From Streptococcus australis (GTDB lineage: Bacteria > Bacillota > Bacilli > Lactobacillales > Streptococcaceae), in NCBI RefSeq assembly GCF_901543175.1, contig NZ_LR594040.1:1054001-1118000 (forward strand): a stretch of 64,000 nucleotides of DNA. Reading direction: 5' to 3'. The notes under the pieces are model-generated. The model had not been told where the DNA came from, did no database searches, and worked only from the letters and a program-made list of their open reading frames with translations. Shown piece by piece: positions 25,335 through 34,104 of this stretch (the first letter of the stretch is position 1; each line of letters opens with the position of its first letter). Both the position numbers and the translations under genes were made by a program.

Positions 25335-26822
25335 ATGTCATCAAAGGTTATTGTTACAATTTTCGGTGCGAGTGGAGATTTAGCAAAACGCAAACTCTAT
25401 CCTTCACTTTTTAGACTCTATAAATCAGGCAATCTTTCTGAGCATTTCGCAGTTATTGGAACAGCTCGTAGACCTTGGAGTAAAGAATATTTCGAATCTG
25501 TTGTTGTTGAGTCCATCCTTGATTTGGCAGATAGTACCGAGCAAGCCCAAGAGTTTGCTAGTCATTTCTACTATCAAAGTCATGATGTGAATGATACGGA
25601 ACATTACATTGCTTTGCGCCAATTACAAGCTGAGCTCAATGAAAAATACCAAGCTGAACACAACAAGCTCTTCTTCTTGTCTATGGCACCTCAGTTCTTT
25701 GGAACTATTGCCAAGCACCTCAAATCTGAAAACATTGTTGATGGCAAAGGTTTTGAGCGCTTAATCGTTGAGAAACCATTTGGTACAGACTATGAAACTG
25801 CAAGCAAGCTGAATGAAGATCTTCTAGCAACATTTGATGAAGAACAGATCTACCGTATTGACCATTACTTGGGGAAAGAAATGATTCAAAGTATCTTTGC
25901 GGTTCGATTTGCCAATATGATCTTTGAAAATGTTTGGAACCGTGAGCACATTGATAATGTGCAGATTACCTTTGCTGAGCGCCTAGGAGTTGAGGAACGT
26001 GGTGGCTACTATGATGAATCTGGTGCCCTCCGTGACATGGTTCAAAACCACACTCTCCAGCTCTTATCTCTTCTAGCAATGGACAAACCAGCTAGCTTTA
26101 CAAAGGATGAGATTCGTGCTGAAAAGATAAAGGTCTTTAAAAACCTCTATCATCCAACTGAGGAAGAACTGAAAGAACAGTTTATCCGTGGTCAATATCG
26201 CTCTGGTAAAATCGATGGCATGAAATACATTTCCTATCGTAGCGAGCCAAATGTCGATCCTGAATCTACAACAGAAACCTTTGCCTCTGGTGCTTTCTTT
26301 GTAGACAGCGAACGCTTCCGTGGTGTTCCTTTCTTCTTCCGTACTGGTAAACGCCTGACAGAAAAAGGCACTCATGTCAATATCGTTTTTAAGCAAATGG
26401 ACTCTATCTTCGGAGAACCATTGGCACCAAATATTTTGACCATTTACATCCAGCCAACAGAGGGCTTCTCTCTCAGCCTCAATGGTAAACAAGTAGGTGA
26501 AGAATTTAACCTGGCGCCAAGCTCTTTAGATTATCGTACAGATGCTACCGCTACTGGGGCTTCGCCAGACCCATACGAGAAGCTGATCTACGATGTCTTG
26601 AACAACAACTCTACCAACTTTAGCCACTGGGATGAGGTAAGTGCTTCTTGGAAATTGATTGACCGTATCGAAGAACTCTGGGCTGAAAATGGTGCCCCAC
26701 TTCATGACTATAAAGCCGGAAGTATGGGACCTCAAGCTAGCTTTGACTTACTTGAAAAGTATGGAGCCAAATGGACCTGGCAACCAGATATCGCCTATCG
26801 TGAAGATGGCCGTTTAGAATAG
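25335..26822 (+). CDS. zwf: Glucose-6-phosphate 1-dehydrogenase
   Basis: First step of the oxidative pentose phosphate pathway: oxidises glucose 6-phosphate to 6-phosphogluconolactone and makes NADPH. The 495-residue protein has the N-terminal GASGDLAKRKLYPSLF nucleotide-binding loop and the active-site RIDHYLGKE. The C-terminal domain contains the family's FRTGKRL substrate segment. ATG at 25335 gives the normal length. It is monocistronic, ended by a bidirectional hairpin shared with ftsY. Confidence 0.95.
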   Translation: MSSKVIVTIFGASGDLAKRKLYPSLFRLYKSGNLSEHFAVIGTARRPWSKEYFESVVVESILDLADSTEQAQEFASHFYYQSHDVNDTEHYIALRQLQAELNEKYQAEHNKLFFLSMAPQFFGTIAKHLKSENIVDGKGFERLIVEKPFGTDYETASKLNEDLLATFDEEQIYRIDHYLGKEMIQSIFAVRFANMIFENVWNREHIDNVQITFAERLGVEERGGYYDESGALRDMVQNHTLQLLSLLAMDKPASFTKDEIRAEKIKVFKNLYHPTEEELKEQFIRGQYRSGKIDGMKYISYRSEPNVDPESTTETFASGAFFVDSERFRGVPFFFRTGKRLTEKGTHVNIVFKQMDSIFGEPLAPNILTIYIQPTEGFSLSLNGKQVGEEFNLAPSSLDYRTDATATGASPDPYEKLIYDVLNNNSTNFSHWDEVSASWKLIDRIEELWAENGAPLHDYKAGSMGPQASFDLLEKYGAKWTWQPDIAYREDGRLE

Positions 26823-26826
26823 CAAG

Positions 26827-26862
26827 AATATCCTGCAAGATTGACTTGCAGGATATTTATTT
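26827..26862. terminator. Bidirectional terminator between zwf and ftsY
   Basis: AATATCCTGCAAG (26827-26839) and CTTGCAGGATATT (26845-26857) form a perfect 13-bp stem, with T-rich sequence on the plus-strand side. The genes converge here. Confidence 0.8.
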
Positions 26863-26866
26863 TCTA

Positions 26867-28174
26867 TTAAATCAAGCCTTCTAAGAGACCCTTCATAAAG
26901 TTTTCAGAGTTAAATTCACCAATATCATCGATTTTTTCACCAAAACCAATCAATTTTACAGGGATATTGAGTTCTTCTCGAATTGCCAGTACGACACCAC
27001 CTCGAGCAGTTCCATCAATCTTAGTCAATACAATTCCTGTCACAGGGGTGATTTTCGAAAATTCCTTAGCTTGTACCAAAGCATTCTGTCCAGTTGACGC
27101 ATCAAGTGCTAGGAAGGTTTCATGTGGCGCCTCTGGAACGACACGTTTGATAATACGACCAATCTTTTCCAACTCGGCCATAAGGTTGTCCTTGTTTTGC
27201 AGACGACCTGCTGTATCAATCATGAGAATATCAATGCCTTCTGCTAGAGCACGTTCCATCCCATCAAAGACTACACTTGCTGGATCAGCCTTTTCAAGCC
27301 CCGTCACAACAGGAACATCAACACGGCGGCCCCATTCTGCTAGCTGGGCAACGGCTCCAGCACGGAAGGTATCCGCCGCAACCAGCATGACCTTCTTGCC
27401 AGCTTGCTTGTAACGATGTGCTAATTTTCCGATAGAGGTGGTTTTACCAACGCCATTCACTCCAACAAAGAGCATGACTGTCAAACCATTTTGGAAATGG
27501 ATTTGTTCATCGTAATTGCCATCCTTTTCGTAGAGCTCAACCAATTTCTCGATAATGACACGACGGAGTGCGTCTGGCTTCTTAGCGTTTTCAAGTTTAG
27601 CTTCATAGCGTAGTTCTTCTGTTAAGTTTGAAGCGACCTGCACACCAACGTCGCTCATGATGAGCAGTTCTTCCAATTCCTCGAAGAATTCTTCATCGAC
27701 AGAACGGAAGTTGGCAAAGAAGGCATTCAAACGAGCACCGAATCCCGTACGGGTTTTCTTGAGACTGCGGTCATATTTTTCCTGAACTGTTTCTTCAACT
27801 CGAGGATATTCTTCTACTGCTTCAAAAGCAAGCTCTTCTCCAGTTTCTAGAGATTCTTGGATCTCTTCTTCTAAAACTCCTTCAAGCTCTTGGCTTTGCT
27901 CTAGCTCATTAGATTCTAACTCAACCTCTTCTTGAACCGTTTCCTCAACTGCTTCTGGTTCAATCTCTTCTTCTGTTAAGGACTGTGGAATTTCTTCTTG
28001 AGCAAGAGTTGCCTCCACTTTGTCTCTTGCGGTCTCTTCCTGACTGGTTTCTTCGATAGCCGTTTGGTTTTCTTCAACCTCTTCTGACAAATCAATATTT
28101 TCCAGAGCTTCTTTTACAATATCTTCGATTTTCGGCTCTTCTTTTTTCCCGAATAAACGGTCAAATAATCCCAT
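26867..28174 (-). CDS. ftsY: Signal recognition particle receptor FtsY
   Basis: SRP receptor GTPase that delivers ribosomes making membrane proteins to the translocon. The 435-residue protein has a long acidic, Glu-rich A domain (about 10-130) followed by the NG domain. The P-loop is GVNGVGKTT, with DTFRAGAVAQL, DTAGR and TKIDGTARGG in order. The N-terminal MGLFDRLFGKK is an amphipathic membrane-targeting helix. It starts the ftsY-cof-cof group in reverse order, with the cof gene only 3 bases upstream. Confidence 0.95.
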   Translation of the reverse strand: MGLFDRLFGKKEEPKIEDIVKEALENIDLSEEVEENQTAIEETSQEETARDKVEATLAQEEIPQSLTEEEIEPEAVEETVQEEVELESNELEQSQELEGVLEEEIQESLETGEELAFEAVEEYPRVEETVQEKYDRSLKKTRTGFGARLNAFFANFRSVDEEFFEELEELLIMSDVGVQVASNLTEELRYEAKLENAKKPDALRRVIIEKLVELYEKDGNYDEQIHFQNGLTVMLFVGVNGVGKTTSIGKLAHRYKQAGKKVMLVAADTFRAGAVAQLAEWGRRVDVPVVTGLEKADPASVVFDGMERALAEGIDILMIDTAGRLQNKDNLMAELEKIGRIIKRVVPEAPHETFLALDASTGQNALVQAKEFSKITPVTGIVLTKIDGTARGGVVLAIREELNIPVKLIGFGEKIDDIGEFNSENFMKGLLEGLI

Positions 28175-28177
28175 ATT

Positions 28178-28999
28178 CTAATTCTCCTTTAACACATATT
28201 CTTCAATAGCCCAAGCAACGGCTTCCTCGTCATTGGTCATGGGGGTAATGACATTGGCAACTTCCTTAACTGCAGGAACTGCATTTTGCATGGCAACTCC
28301 CAGACCTGCCCACTCAATCATAGAAAGGTCATTAGCCTCGTCCCCACAAGCCATGACTTGGCTTTGGTCGATTCCCAAGTGTTTAATTAATTTCGCTAAA
28401 CCTGTTGCCTTGTGGACATTCTTTGGTGACCATTCTAGCAAGAGTTCACGAGATTTAAATATCTCATACTGGTCGTATAATTCTGGTGAAATCTTCTGAA
28501 TAGCTGCATCCAAAGGTTCCTGAGGAAATGCGGTCACACATTTATTGTAGGTCATCTGACTAGACAAGTCTTCAAAAGCAGTTGGAATAAACGTTAGAGC
28601 CGGGTTTAACTGGGCATATAAACTACTTTCTTGGCCATACTGAATCTGATAAACTGTTCCTTCTGAAATGGCGTATAAGGGGATTCCTAGTTTTTCAGTC
28701 TCCTCGTAAATTCGAGTCACATCGTCGATTGAAAAAACTGTTTTATCGAGAATCTCCCCCGTATTTTTCTGGACAAGCCCTCCATTAAAGGTGATGGTGT
28801 ACTCATCCTCCTTTCCATCTGTTCCCAACTCCTTGAGAAAGAAATCCATAGCCTTCAGAGGACGTCCCGTTGTCAGTACGACCTTGATGCCACGATCACG
28901 CGCAGCTTTTAAGACTGCCTTGGTTCGATCTGTCAACTTTTTATCCGTTGTCAGTAAGGTACCATCTAAATCAAGTGCAATCAATTTAATATCTGCCAT
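28178..28999 (-). CDS. Cof-type HAD phosphatase, YidA-like
   Basis: A 273-residue HAD superfamily hydrolase that probably dephosphorylates sugar phosphates. Motif I is DLDGTLL with the nucleophile D10, motif II is TTGRP, and the C-terminal CGDEANDLSMIEWAG is motif IV. The C2B-type cap lies between. It is coupled to a second Cof-type gene (start overlaps stop at 28999) and is 3 bases before ftsY. Substrate unknown. Confidence 0.88.
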   Translation of the reverse strand: MADIKLIALDLDGTLLTTDKKLTDRTKAVLKAARDRGIKVVLTTGRPLKAMDFFLKELGTDGKEDEYTITFNGGLVQKNTGEILDKTVFSIDDVTRIYEETEKLGIPLYAISEGTVYQIQYGQESSLYAQLNPALTFIPTAFEDLSSQMTYNKCVTAFPQEPLDAAIQKISPELYDQYEIFKSRELLLEWSPKNVHKATGLAKLIKHLGIDQSQVMACGDEANDLSMIEWAGLGVAMQNAVPAVKEVANVITPMTNDEEAVAWAIEEYVLKEN

Positions 29000-29790
29000 T
29001 ACAAGCCCTCCATATAAGCCATCACTGACTGGTCCTTGTGGTGGCCAATCACAGCTTCTGCTAATTCTAAAATCTCTGGTCGCGCATTTTCAGGAGCGAT
29101 TGGGTGCCCGACGACCTGCATCATGTGAAGGTCATTGAGATTATCCCCAAACGCCATGATCTGATCCATGGTTAAACCAAGTTTTTTAGCTAACTCAACA
29201 ATAGCCACACCCTTATCAACGTAGTCCAAGACAATATCGATGGATTCAAAACCTGTTGTCATGGCATTGACTCCAGGAACGTTTTCGTTGACCCAAGTCT
29301 CTCCAGCTTCTATCGTATCTTCTGTGAAGTTCGTGGTGAATTTAAAAATCTCATCCGTAATAGCTTCCAGACTCGCTACTTTTTGAATGTTTTCATTGTA
29401 GTGACGGCTGAACTTGAGATAGGTCTCATCGACTGTATCCAATACATAACAAGCTTTTTTCCCTGTCAGCAGCATTTTTCTTTCATCAAAATAGGGCGAT
29501 TTCTTTAAGGCTTCAAAAGTGCTCAAGTAAAAGTCCCGAGACATGGTAGTCTCGTACATATTCTCTCCATGAAACTCAACATAGCTCCCATTTTCAGCTA
29601 TAAAAATCACTTCATCACGCACATCAGCAAATAGCTTTTTAAGGGACAAGATACCGCGACCCGAAGCCACAGCAAAATAAATCCCCTTTTCCTTGTAGGA
29701 AACGAGTAAGTTTTTGAGGCGTTCCATATCAAACCGACCCTCTCCGTCTAGAAAGGTTCCATCCATATCGGTTGCTACAAGTTTAATCAT
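28999..29790 (-). CDS. Cof-type HAD phosphatase (second copy)
   Basis: A 263-residue HAD hydrolase with motif I DMDGTFLD, motif II SGRG, and motif IV FGDNLNDLHMM. ATG at 29790 (MIKLVATDMDG) is chosen; the open frame extends 53 codons upstream through a promoter and is not coding. It differs clearly in sequence from the downstream copy, so this is an old paralogue pair and not a recent duplication. First gene of the cof-cof-ftsY operon. Confidence 0.87.
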   Translation of the reverse strand: MIKLVATDMDGTFLDGEGRFDMERLKNLLVSYKEKGIYFAVASGRGILSLKKLFADVRDEVIFIAENGSYVEFHGENMYETTMSRDFYLSTFEALKKSPYFDERKMLLTGKKACYVLDTVDETYLKFSRHYNENIQKVASLEAITDEIFKFTTNFTEDTIEAGETWVNENVPGVNAMTTGFESIDIVLDYVDKGVAIVELAKKLGLTMDQIMAFGDNLNDLHMMQVVGHPIAPENARPEILELAEAVIGHHKDQSVMAYMEGL

Positions 29791-29827
29791 AAAATCCTTC
29801 ATACTCCAATTGATAAATCTACCTTCT

Positions 29828-29836
29828 ATTATACCA
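29828..29836 (-). promoter_or_regulatory. Extended -10 promoter of cof-cof-ftsY
   Basis: Minus-strand TGGTATAAT, 38 bases before the ATG at 29790. Confidence 0.6.
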
Positions 29837-29982
29837 TAGATAAGCTGAAAAAGGAGGAGTCTATGAGGATTGGTTACTGTATTGCAGTGGTTTTCGGTAA
29901 ATGAGATAAAAAAGAATGTTTTTAATTGAGAAATAAAAGAATTGGACATATTGCAGTAAATTCTATTGGAGGAAAATTTAGC

Positions 29983-30011
29983 TTTTCAATAGAGTTCAAA
30001 AATGATATAAT
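29983..30011 (+). promoter_or_regulatory. Orphan extended -10 promoter
   Basis: -35-like TTTTCA (29983-29988), 17-bp spacer, TGATATAAT ending at 30011. No intact gene follows. Confidence 0.4.
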
Positions 30012-30249
30012 CAACAATGTACTTCATGATACTGTCTCAACTAACCAAAGCTAGTGAGTTTATATTAGCCACGATTTTAGTAAACTGATAGGTGAGAGAA
30101 TATGTCATAGAAAGCGAGGTAACCTCACAAGAGTAGAGTCCGAGTAATACGAATCTAAGTATAGACTTCATAGCTTAACCAAGTAACGTTTAAAATATCT
30201 GTTGAGTATCTTTATGAGATTTCTACATAAGAGAATATTTTAAAAGGAG

Positions 30250-30670
30250 ATGATCGTGGTACTTTTTATACGTCGAATTTACATTCATAAGGCATTCGTT
30301 CAAGAACTAACGGAATGGAAAGAAAAACAAGCTCATCTATTACTAGAGTTTACGGACAATACAGAAGACTTACAAATCTTTTAAGAAAGTCCTTTGCAAC
30401 TGACTGCTCCAATGGTTTCTAATCAAAAGATTAAATTGAAAAAAAGAATGCCTGCGTCATTAAAAATGATTCATAATCACGATTTTCGGCACTCACATGC
30501 AGCGTTTCTAGTTTCAAAAGGACTCAGAAACGGTGAGGGGAAAAGATTATATATTTTTTACACTTATGAAACGACTTGGACACAGTAGCATTAATACAAC
30601 TATCAACATCTACTCGCATTTATTCCCAACTCAACAAAAAGAAGTCGCCAATGCTTTTGACAACTTCTAG
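30250..30670 (+). pseudogene. Broken tyrosine recombinase (phage/ICE-type integrase), C-terminal part
   Basis: The catalytic half of a site-specific tyrosine integrase can be read with two defects. There is an in-frame TAA at 30382-30384 (between LQIF and ESPLQLTAP) and a frameshift near 30541-30547 (after GEGK). The box II HDFRHSHAAF, then LGHSSINTTINIYSHLFP with the catalytic tyrosine, and the end at a TAG (30668-30670) are all visible when frames are joined. The N-terminal and arm-binding parts are missing. It is the scar of a mobile element that once sat beside ybaB. Confidence 0.88.
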
Positions 30671-30700
30671 GGCAAAAAAATGGCAAAAAAATTTATAAAA

Positions 30701-30717
30701 CAAGGCTCAAAGCCTTG
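30701..30717 (+). repeat. Short perfect hairpin between integrase remnant and ybaB
   Basis: CAAGGCT-CAA-AGCCTTG. Its place just after an integrase end makes it a candidate attachment-site relic. No T tract follows. Confidence 0.4.
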
Positions 30718-30742
30718 ATACGAAAGGAATCTTAAAAATATT

Positions 30743-31042
30743 ATGATGAACATGCAAAACATGATGCGCCAAGCACAAAAACTTCAAAAACAAATGGAAC
30801 AAAGTCAAGCAGAACTCGCTGCTATGCAATTTGTTGGAAAATCTGCTCAAGACCTTGTCCAAGCGACCTTAACTGGAGATAAGAAAGTTGTTAGTATTGA
30901 CTTCAGTCCAGCAGTTGTAGATCCAGAAGATCTAGAAACCTTGTCTGATATGACCGTTCAAGCCATCAACGCTGCTCTAGAACAAATCGACGAAACGACT
31001 AAGAAAAAACTAGGTGCTTTCGCTGGAAAATTACCATTCTAA
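30743..31042 (+). CDS. YbaB/EbfC family nucleoid-associated protein
   Basis: Small dimeric DNA-binding protein (99 residues), thought to organise DNA, often found near dnaX-recR in other bacteria. It has the usual [18 protein letters not shown]-terminal helix and a central [12 protein letters not shown] strand pair. ATG at 30743 gives the standard family N-terminus. The nearest purine-rich site (GAAAGGA) is further away than usual. Its upstream region has been replaced by integrase debris, so its native promoter may have been lost or altered. Confidence 0.9.
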   Translation: MMNMQNMMRQAQKLQKQMEQSQAELAAMQFVGKSAQDLVQATLTGDKKVVSIDFSPAVVDPEDLETLSDMTVQAINAALEQIDETTKKKLGAFAGKLPF

Positions 31043-31089
31043 TCACCTACAGAAAAAGGAGGAAGGTTCACTTCTCCTTTTTTTCTCTG

Positions 31090-32853
31090 TTAGAAATTAA
31101 AGAACTCCGTAGCTTTTTTCAAAAGGAGATCGGTGTATTCTGGATCTTCCTGAGCTGCTGCTAAAGTCTCCTGTAGCATCTCCGTGTCATCTGTAATCAT
31201 CCCATCCACTGACAACTGCAACGATTTATCAAGTGCGTCAGAGCTATTGATGGTCCATACGTAAAGCTTTTGTTCCGTATACCAAAGTTTAGTAACAAAA
31301 TATTCATCCAATGTTGAATACTCCATGGTATAGCCAGTTGCCTTGGTTTTTGGGAAAATACTATTATAAGGCAAGATGAAATAAGCTGGAATAGTCGAAT
31401 CATATTTCAAAACTTGGTCAATCACATGATAGTCTAGTGATTGCATCTGATGACCATACTGCTTGATAATAGAGCCATACTTCTCTAGAAAACGTTCCAT
31501 CATTTGTGGACTATCTTTTTTACTGGTTTTAATTTCAATCAACAATCTTTGATGAAGTTCATTCGCGCGATTGAGATAGTCATCAAAACTAGATATCTTG
31601 GTTCGATAGCCATTTTCAGAAATATCTAACCCTGTCAACTCCTCCAAAGTCAAGTCTTGAGGTCTGACATTGATACCTGCTAAGTTCTTAAGATTGGCGT
31701 CATGCATCATCACAAACTGACCATCTTTGGTCTCCTGCACATCCATTTCAATCAAATCTGGTTTCAGTTGCGCTGTTTTTTCCAAAGACTGTACAGTGTT
31801 TTGTACACCATTTTTATTTGAAACGCCCCTATGTGAAATGACTAAAGGGGTATTTGTCACAGGAGCTTCCAGATAGATATAACCTTCCAGCGCAAAAAAG
31901 ATACTAGCACAGCCCATAACTCCCCATCTCATCAAATGGTCTTTTTTTCTTCTTGGCATAATCTCCAGTTCCTCACCTGTCAAAAAGGAGACAAACTTAA
32001 CAAGGAAATAGGTCAACGCCATATAGTGGATGTTTTTTATCAAGACAAAGTTGATAACTCCAAGAATCAGTGATTCTTTCTGTGTTAAATTGTCAATTAC
32101 AATCTGTCCTATTAGCAAGGGAGTCAAGAGGAGGAAGAAAAAGAGATAGGTTTTAATAATAATGAGTAGCAAGTTCCAAGCATAAAAGAGAACTTGTTTT
32201 TTTGTCTTTTGCAGACTAAATTTTACTCCTTCTCTCACAGTCCTCTTTTCAAAGAGAATCTTCGGAAGGGCAAACATGAGTCGGACAGACACATAGAGCA
32301 AAATCCAAGCAGATGCAAAAATCATCAAGCCTACTAGCCAGTGCTTGTCTTCCAGATAAGTCACGATAAAGTCTGGAATAACGATTTTATTTAAGTAATA
32401 AATTTTTAAAATTTTCCTGATAAAAGGAAAGAGCATGGCCACGTAAAAGAATACAAAGGCCATCTTACAGAAGCTCAAGCGTTTCATGAACAGAAAACTT
32501 TGTTGGAAAACTTTGCGACTGTACTCAATCAAGGTTCTCTTTTCGTGGTAGAGAAGGTGACGCGCCCCAATAAAGAGGAGGCAAATCTGGAAATAGGCCA
32601 CCAAAAGATTGATTACAATCAAGACAAGAAAGGCCAGACTGATTAAAGGAGAACTCGTGATAATGGCAAAAATATTATTGTAAGAAATAAACAAATAGCC
32701 CGTCTGGCTGAGTAAAAGACCAGCAAGCCAAGAATTGAGAGGTAGCCACAGATATTCCACCATCATGAAAATTAAGAAAAAGAGGAAGAGAACTTTATCT
32801 AGGTTGAGGTAAATTTTCCTAAAACCTAGTTTTTTAGGTTTTTCAGGTTTCAT
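31090..32853 (-). CDS. Membrane glycerophosphodiester phosphodiesterase
   Basis: Hydrolyses glycerophosphodiesters or related headgroups. The 587-residue protein has an N-terminal membrane domain of about eight hydrophobic segments (1-330), then a GDPD TIM-barrel domain (about 335-560). Catalytic motifs are SHRG, EMDVQ and MMHD. The ATG at 32853 follows AGGAG at 5 bases; the GTG at 32859 overlaps that ribosome site and is rejected. It is 8 bases downstream of the exonuclease gene, likely in the same operon. Confidence 0.88.
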   Translation of the reverse strand: MKPEKPKKLGFRKIYLNLDKVLFLFFLIFMMVEYLWLPLNSWLAGLLLSQTGYLFISYNNIFAIITSSPLISLAFLVLIVINLLVAYFQICLLFIGARHLLYHEKRTLIEYSRKVFQQSFLFMKRLSFCKMAFVFFYVAMLFPFIRKILKIYYLNKIVIPDFIVTYLEDKHWLVGLMIFASAWILLYVSVRLMFALPKILFEKRTVREGVKFSLQKTKKQVLFYAWNLLLIIIKTYLFFFLLLTPLLIGQIVIDNLTQKESLILGVINFVLIKNIHYMALTYFLVKFVSFLTGEELEIMPRRKKDHLMRWGVMGCASIFFALEGYIYLEAPVTNTPLVISHRGVSNKNGVQNTVQSLEKTAQLKPDLIEMDVQETKDGQFVMMHDANLKNLAGINVRPQDLTLEELTGLDISENGYRTKISSFDDYLNRANELHQRLLIEIKTSKKDSPQMMERFLEKYGSIIKQYGHQMQSLDYHVIDQVLKYDSTIPAYFILPYNSIFPKTKATGYTMEYSTLDEYFVTKLWYTEQKLYVWTINSSDALDKSLQLSVDGMITDDTEMLQETLAAAQEDPEYTDLLLKKATEFFNF

Positions 32854-32861
32854 AAGCACTC

Positions 32862-33452
32862 CTAGTCTAGAAATTGAGATAAGTCTAGCCCACCAAAAGG
32901 ATTCATGGATAGATTACTCTGTTCTTCTAATAATAGTTTTCCTTCGTCAGACTCCAGAAAGGCTTCATAAACACGCGCTGTCATACGGGCATCTTCTAAA
33001 CTATTATGCGATTGACCTTTAAAGCCTAAAAAATTCGCAACGGTTTGCAGTTTGAGATTAGCTATGCCGTGTAGGTCGGAACTACGACGTTCAAAAGCCT
33101 CATCATATAGGTCGACCTTATACTGGTCACGATAGTCCAAGCCATGCTCCATGAGAATAGGCAAATCACTCTTGGCTGCATTGTAGCCAACAATGGGTAA
33201 GTTGCCAACAAATCCCTGAAAGTATTTTAAAACTTGCTCTACTTTTGGCGCATCTTTCAAGGTTTCAGCTGTAATTCCTGTCAAACCATTGATAAAACTC
33301 TTTAAAGGCACGCTGGTATGGACATAAGAATCAAAGGCATCTATTTCATGACCATCTTGAAAACGAACTGCTGATACCTGAATTAAATGGGTAACCCCTT
33401 CGTGTTGATTGAATTCTAAGTCAAAGGCGATATAGTCTCTTAATTTTTCCAT
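32862..33452 (-). CDS. DEDDh 3'-5' exonuclease (DnaQ/PolC-epsilon-like)
   Basis: A 196-residue stand-alone proofreading-type exonuclease. Motif Exo I is AFDLEFNQ (D and E), Exo II is VGYNAAKSDLPIL, and Exo III is HNSLEDARMTARVY with the general-base histidine. Such proteins act on DNA or RNA 3' ends. There is no polymerase domain. It precedes the phosphodiesterase gene on the same strand and is separated from rocS by a strong hairpin. Confidence 0.87.
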   Translation of the reverse strand: MEKLRDYIAFDLEFNQHEGVTHLIQVSAVRFQDGHEIDAFDSYVHTSVPLKSFINGLTGITAETLKDAPKVEQVLKYFQGFVGNLPIVGYNAAKSDLPILMEHGLDYRDQYKVDLYDEAFERRSSDLHGIANLKLQTVANFLGFKGQSHNSLEDARMTARVYEAFLESDEGKLLLEEQSNLSMNPFGGLDLSQFLD

Positions 33453-33494
33453 CTTTTACCTCAATTCCGACTCAATTTAAACTATAAATAATAA

Positions 33495-33536
33495 AAGAAG
33501 CTATTAGGTTAGTGAATAACCCAAACAGCTTCTTTA
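33495..33536. terminator. Hairpin terminator between rocS and the exonuclease gene
   Basis: AAGAAGCT, TAGGTTA, TAACC and AGCTTCTT parts form a long stem with T-rich sequence on both sides. It can end rocS transcription (minus strand). Confidence 0.7.
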
Positions 33537-34028
33537 TTTTCCTCCAAACAGGCGAGCAAAAAAGCCTCTTTTGGTTGCTTGGACTTCTTCTTTTGCTTGG
33601 TCCAACTCTAGTTTCAAGCTTTCTTGATCCTTCATGGCTTGAAGAGTTAACTGTTGCTGTTGATCCAATTGTTTGTCCTTTTCAGCAATCTGGCGATCTT
33701 TGATGCGCATCTGCTCATCTTTTTCTGCTAACTGCTGGTCTTTAGCCTTGAGTTGCTCATACAATCGAAGAATTTCAGCATTTTTCTCATCGACCAAGAT
33801 TTCCATCAGTTCGCGTTGTTTGACATCATCACTGACTGGTTCATCTTCAAAAATCGTTTTTTTGTAGATTTCTTCTAGCTTGATTAAGCCACTTCGAGTA
33901 ACTACTGTTACGCCTTTGTCATTTTTTTTCGTGTCTTCTTCGGGAAGTTCTTTGACACGATTGTTGATTGCCTGACGAGATAGTCCTAAGACCTCTGCAA
34001 TCTCGCTGACGGTCATTTCAATACTCAT
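33534..34028 (-). CDS. rocS: RocS-like regulator of chromosome segregation
   Basis: Membrane-linked, DNA-binding protein that in pneumococcus couples chromosome segregation with division. The 164-residue protein has an N-terminal helix-turn-helix (about 4-40, SEIAEVLGLSRQAINNRV), a long coiled coil of KDQQLAEKDEQ-type repeats (75-150), and a C-terminal amphipathic tail RGFFARLFGGK that binds the membrane. This three-part layout is that of RocS (DUF536). It lies between the exonuclease gene and mtnN and is probably transcribed from its own promoter. Confidence 0.88.
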   Translation of the reverse strand: MSIEMTVSEIAEVLGLSRQAINNRVKELPEEDTKKNDKGVTVVTRSGLIKLEEIYKKTIFEDEPVSDDVKQRELMEILVDEKNAEILRLYEQLKAKDQQLAEKDEQMRIKDRQIAEKDKQLDQQQQLTLQAMKDQESLKLELDQAKEEVQATKRGFFARLFGGK

Positions 34029-34104
34029 AATATCCTCTGAAACGTTTTCTAGCTTTTCTTTATTTAAATCTTATCATAAGCAAGAAAAACTGTCAAATTT
34101 TGGC

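Larger units (their letters stand above)
29791..30249. other. Gene-free stretch with promoters and no supported ORF
   Basis: It holds the minus-strand promoter of the cof operon (29828-29836) and a plus-strand promoter (29983-30011). About 240 bases from that promoter to the recombinase remnant show only short frames with many stops. A small dyad GAGGT-A-ACCTC occurs within GCGAGGTAACCTCAC near 30120. It may be degraded element DNA or a non-coding RNA. Confidence 0.5.

Noticed and set aside
28178..29790. Recent tandem duplication of the two HAD genes
   Set aside because: The two proteins share only family motifs; this is an old paralogue pair common in streptococci.
30394..30588. Stand-alone 64-codon gene
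   Set aside because: It is only the middle of the broken integrase and loses frame before the catalytic tyrosine.
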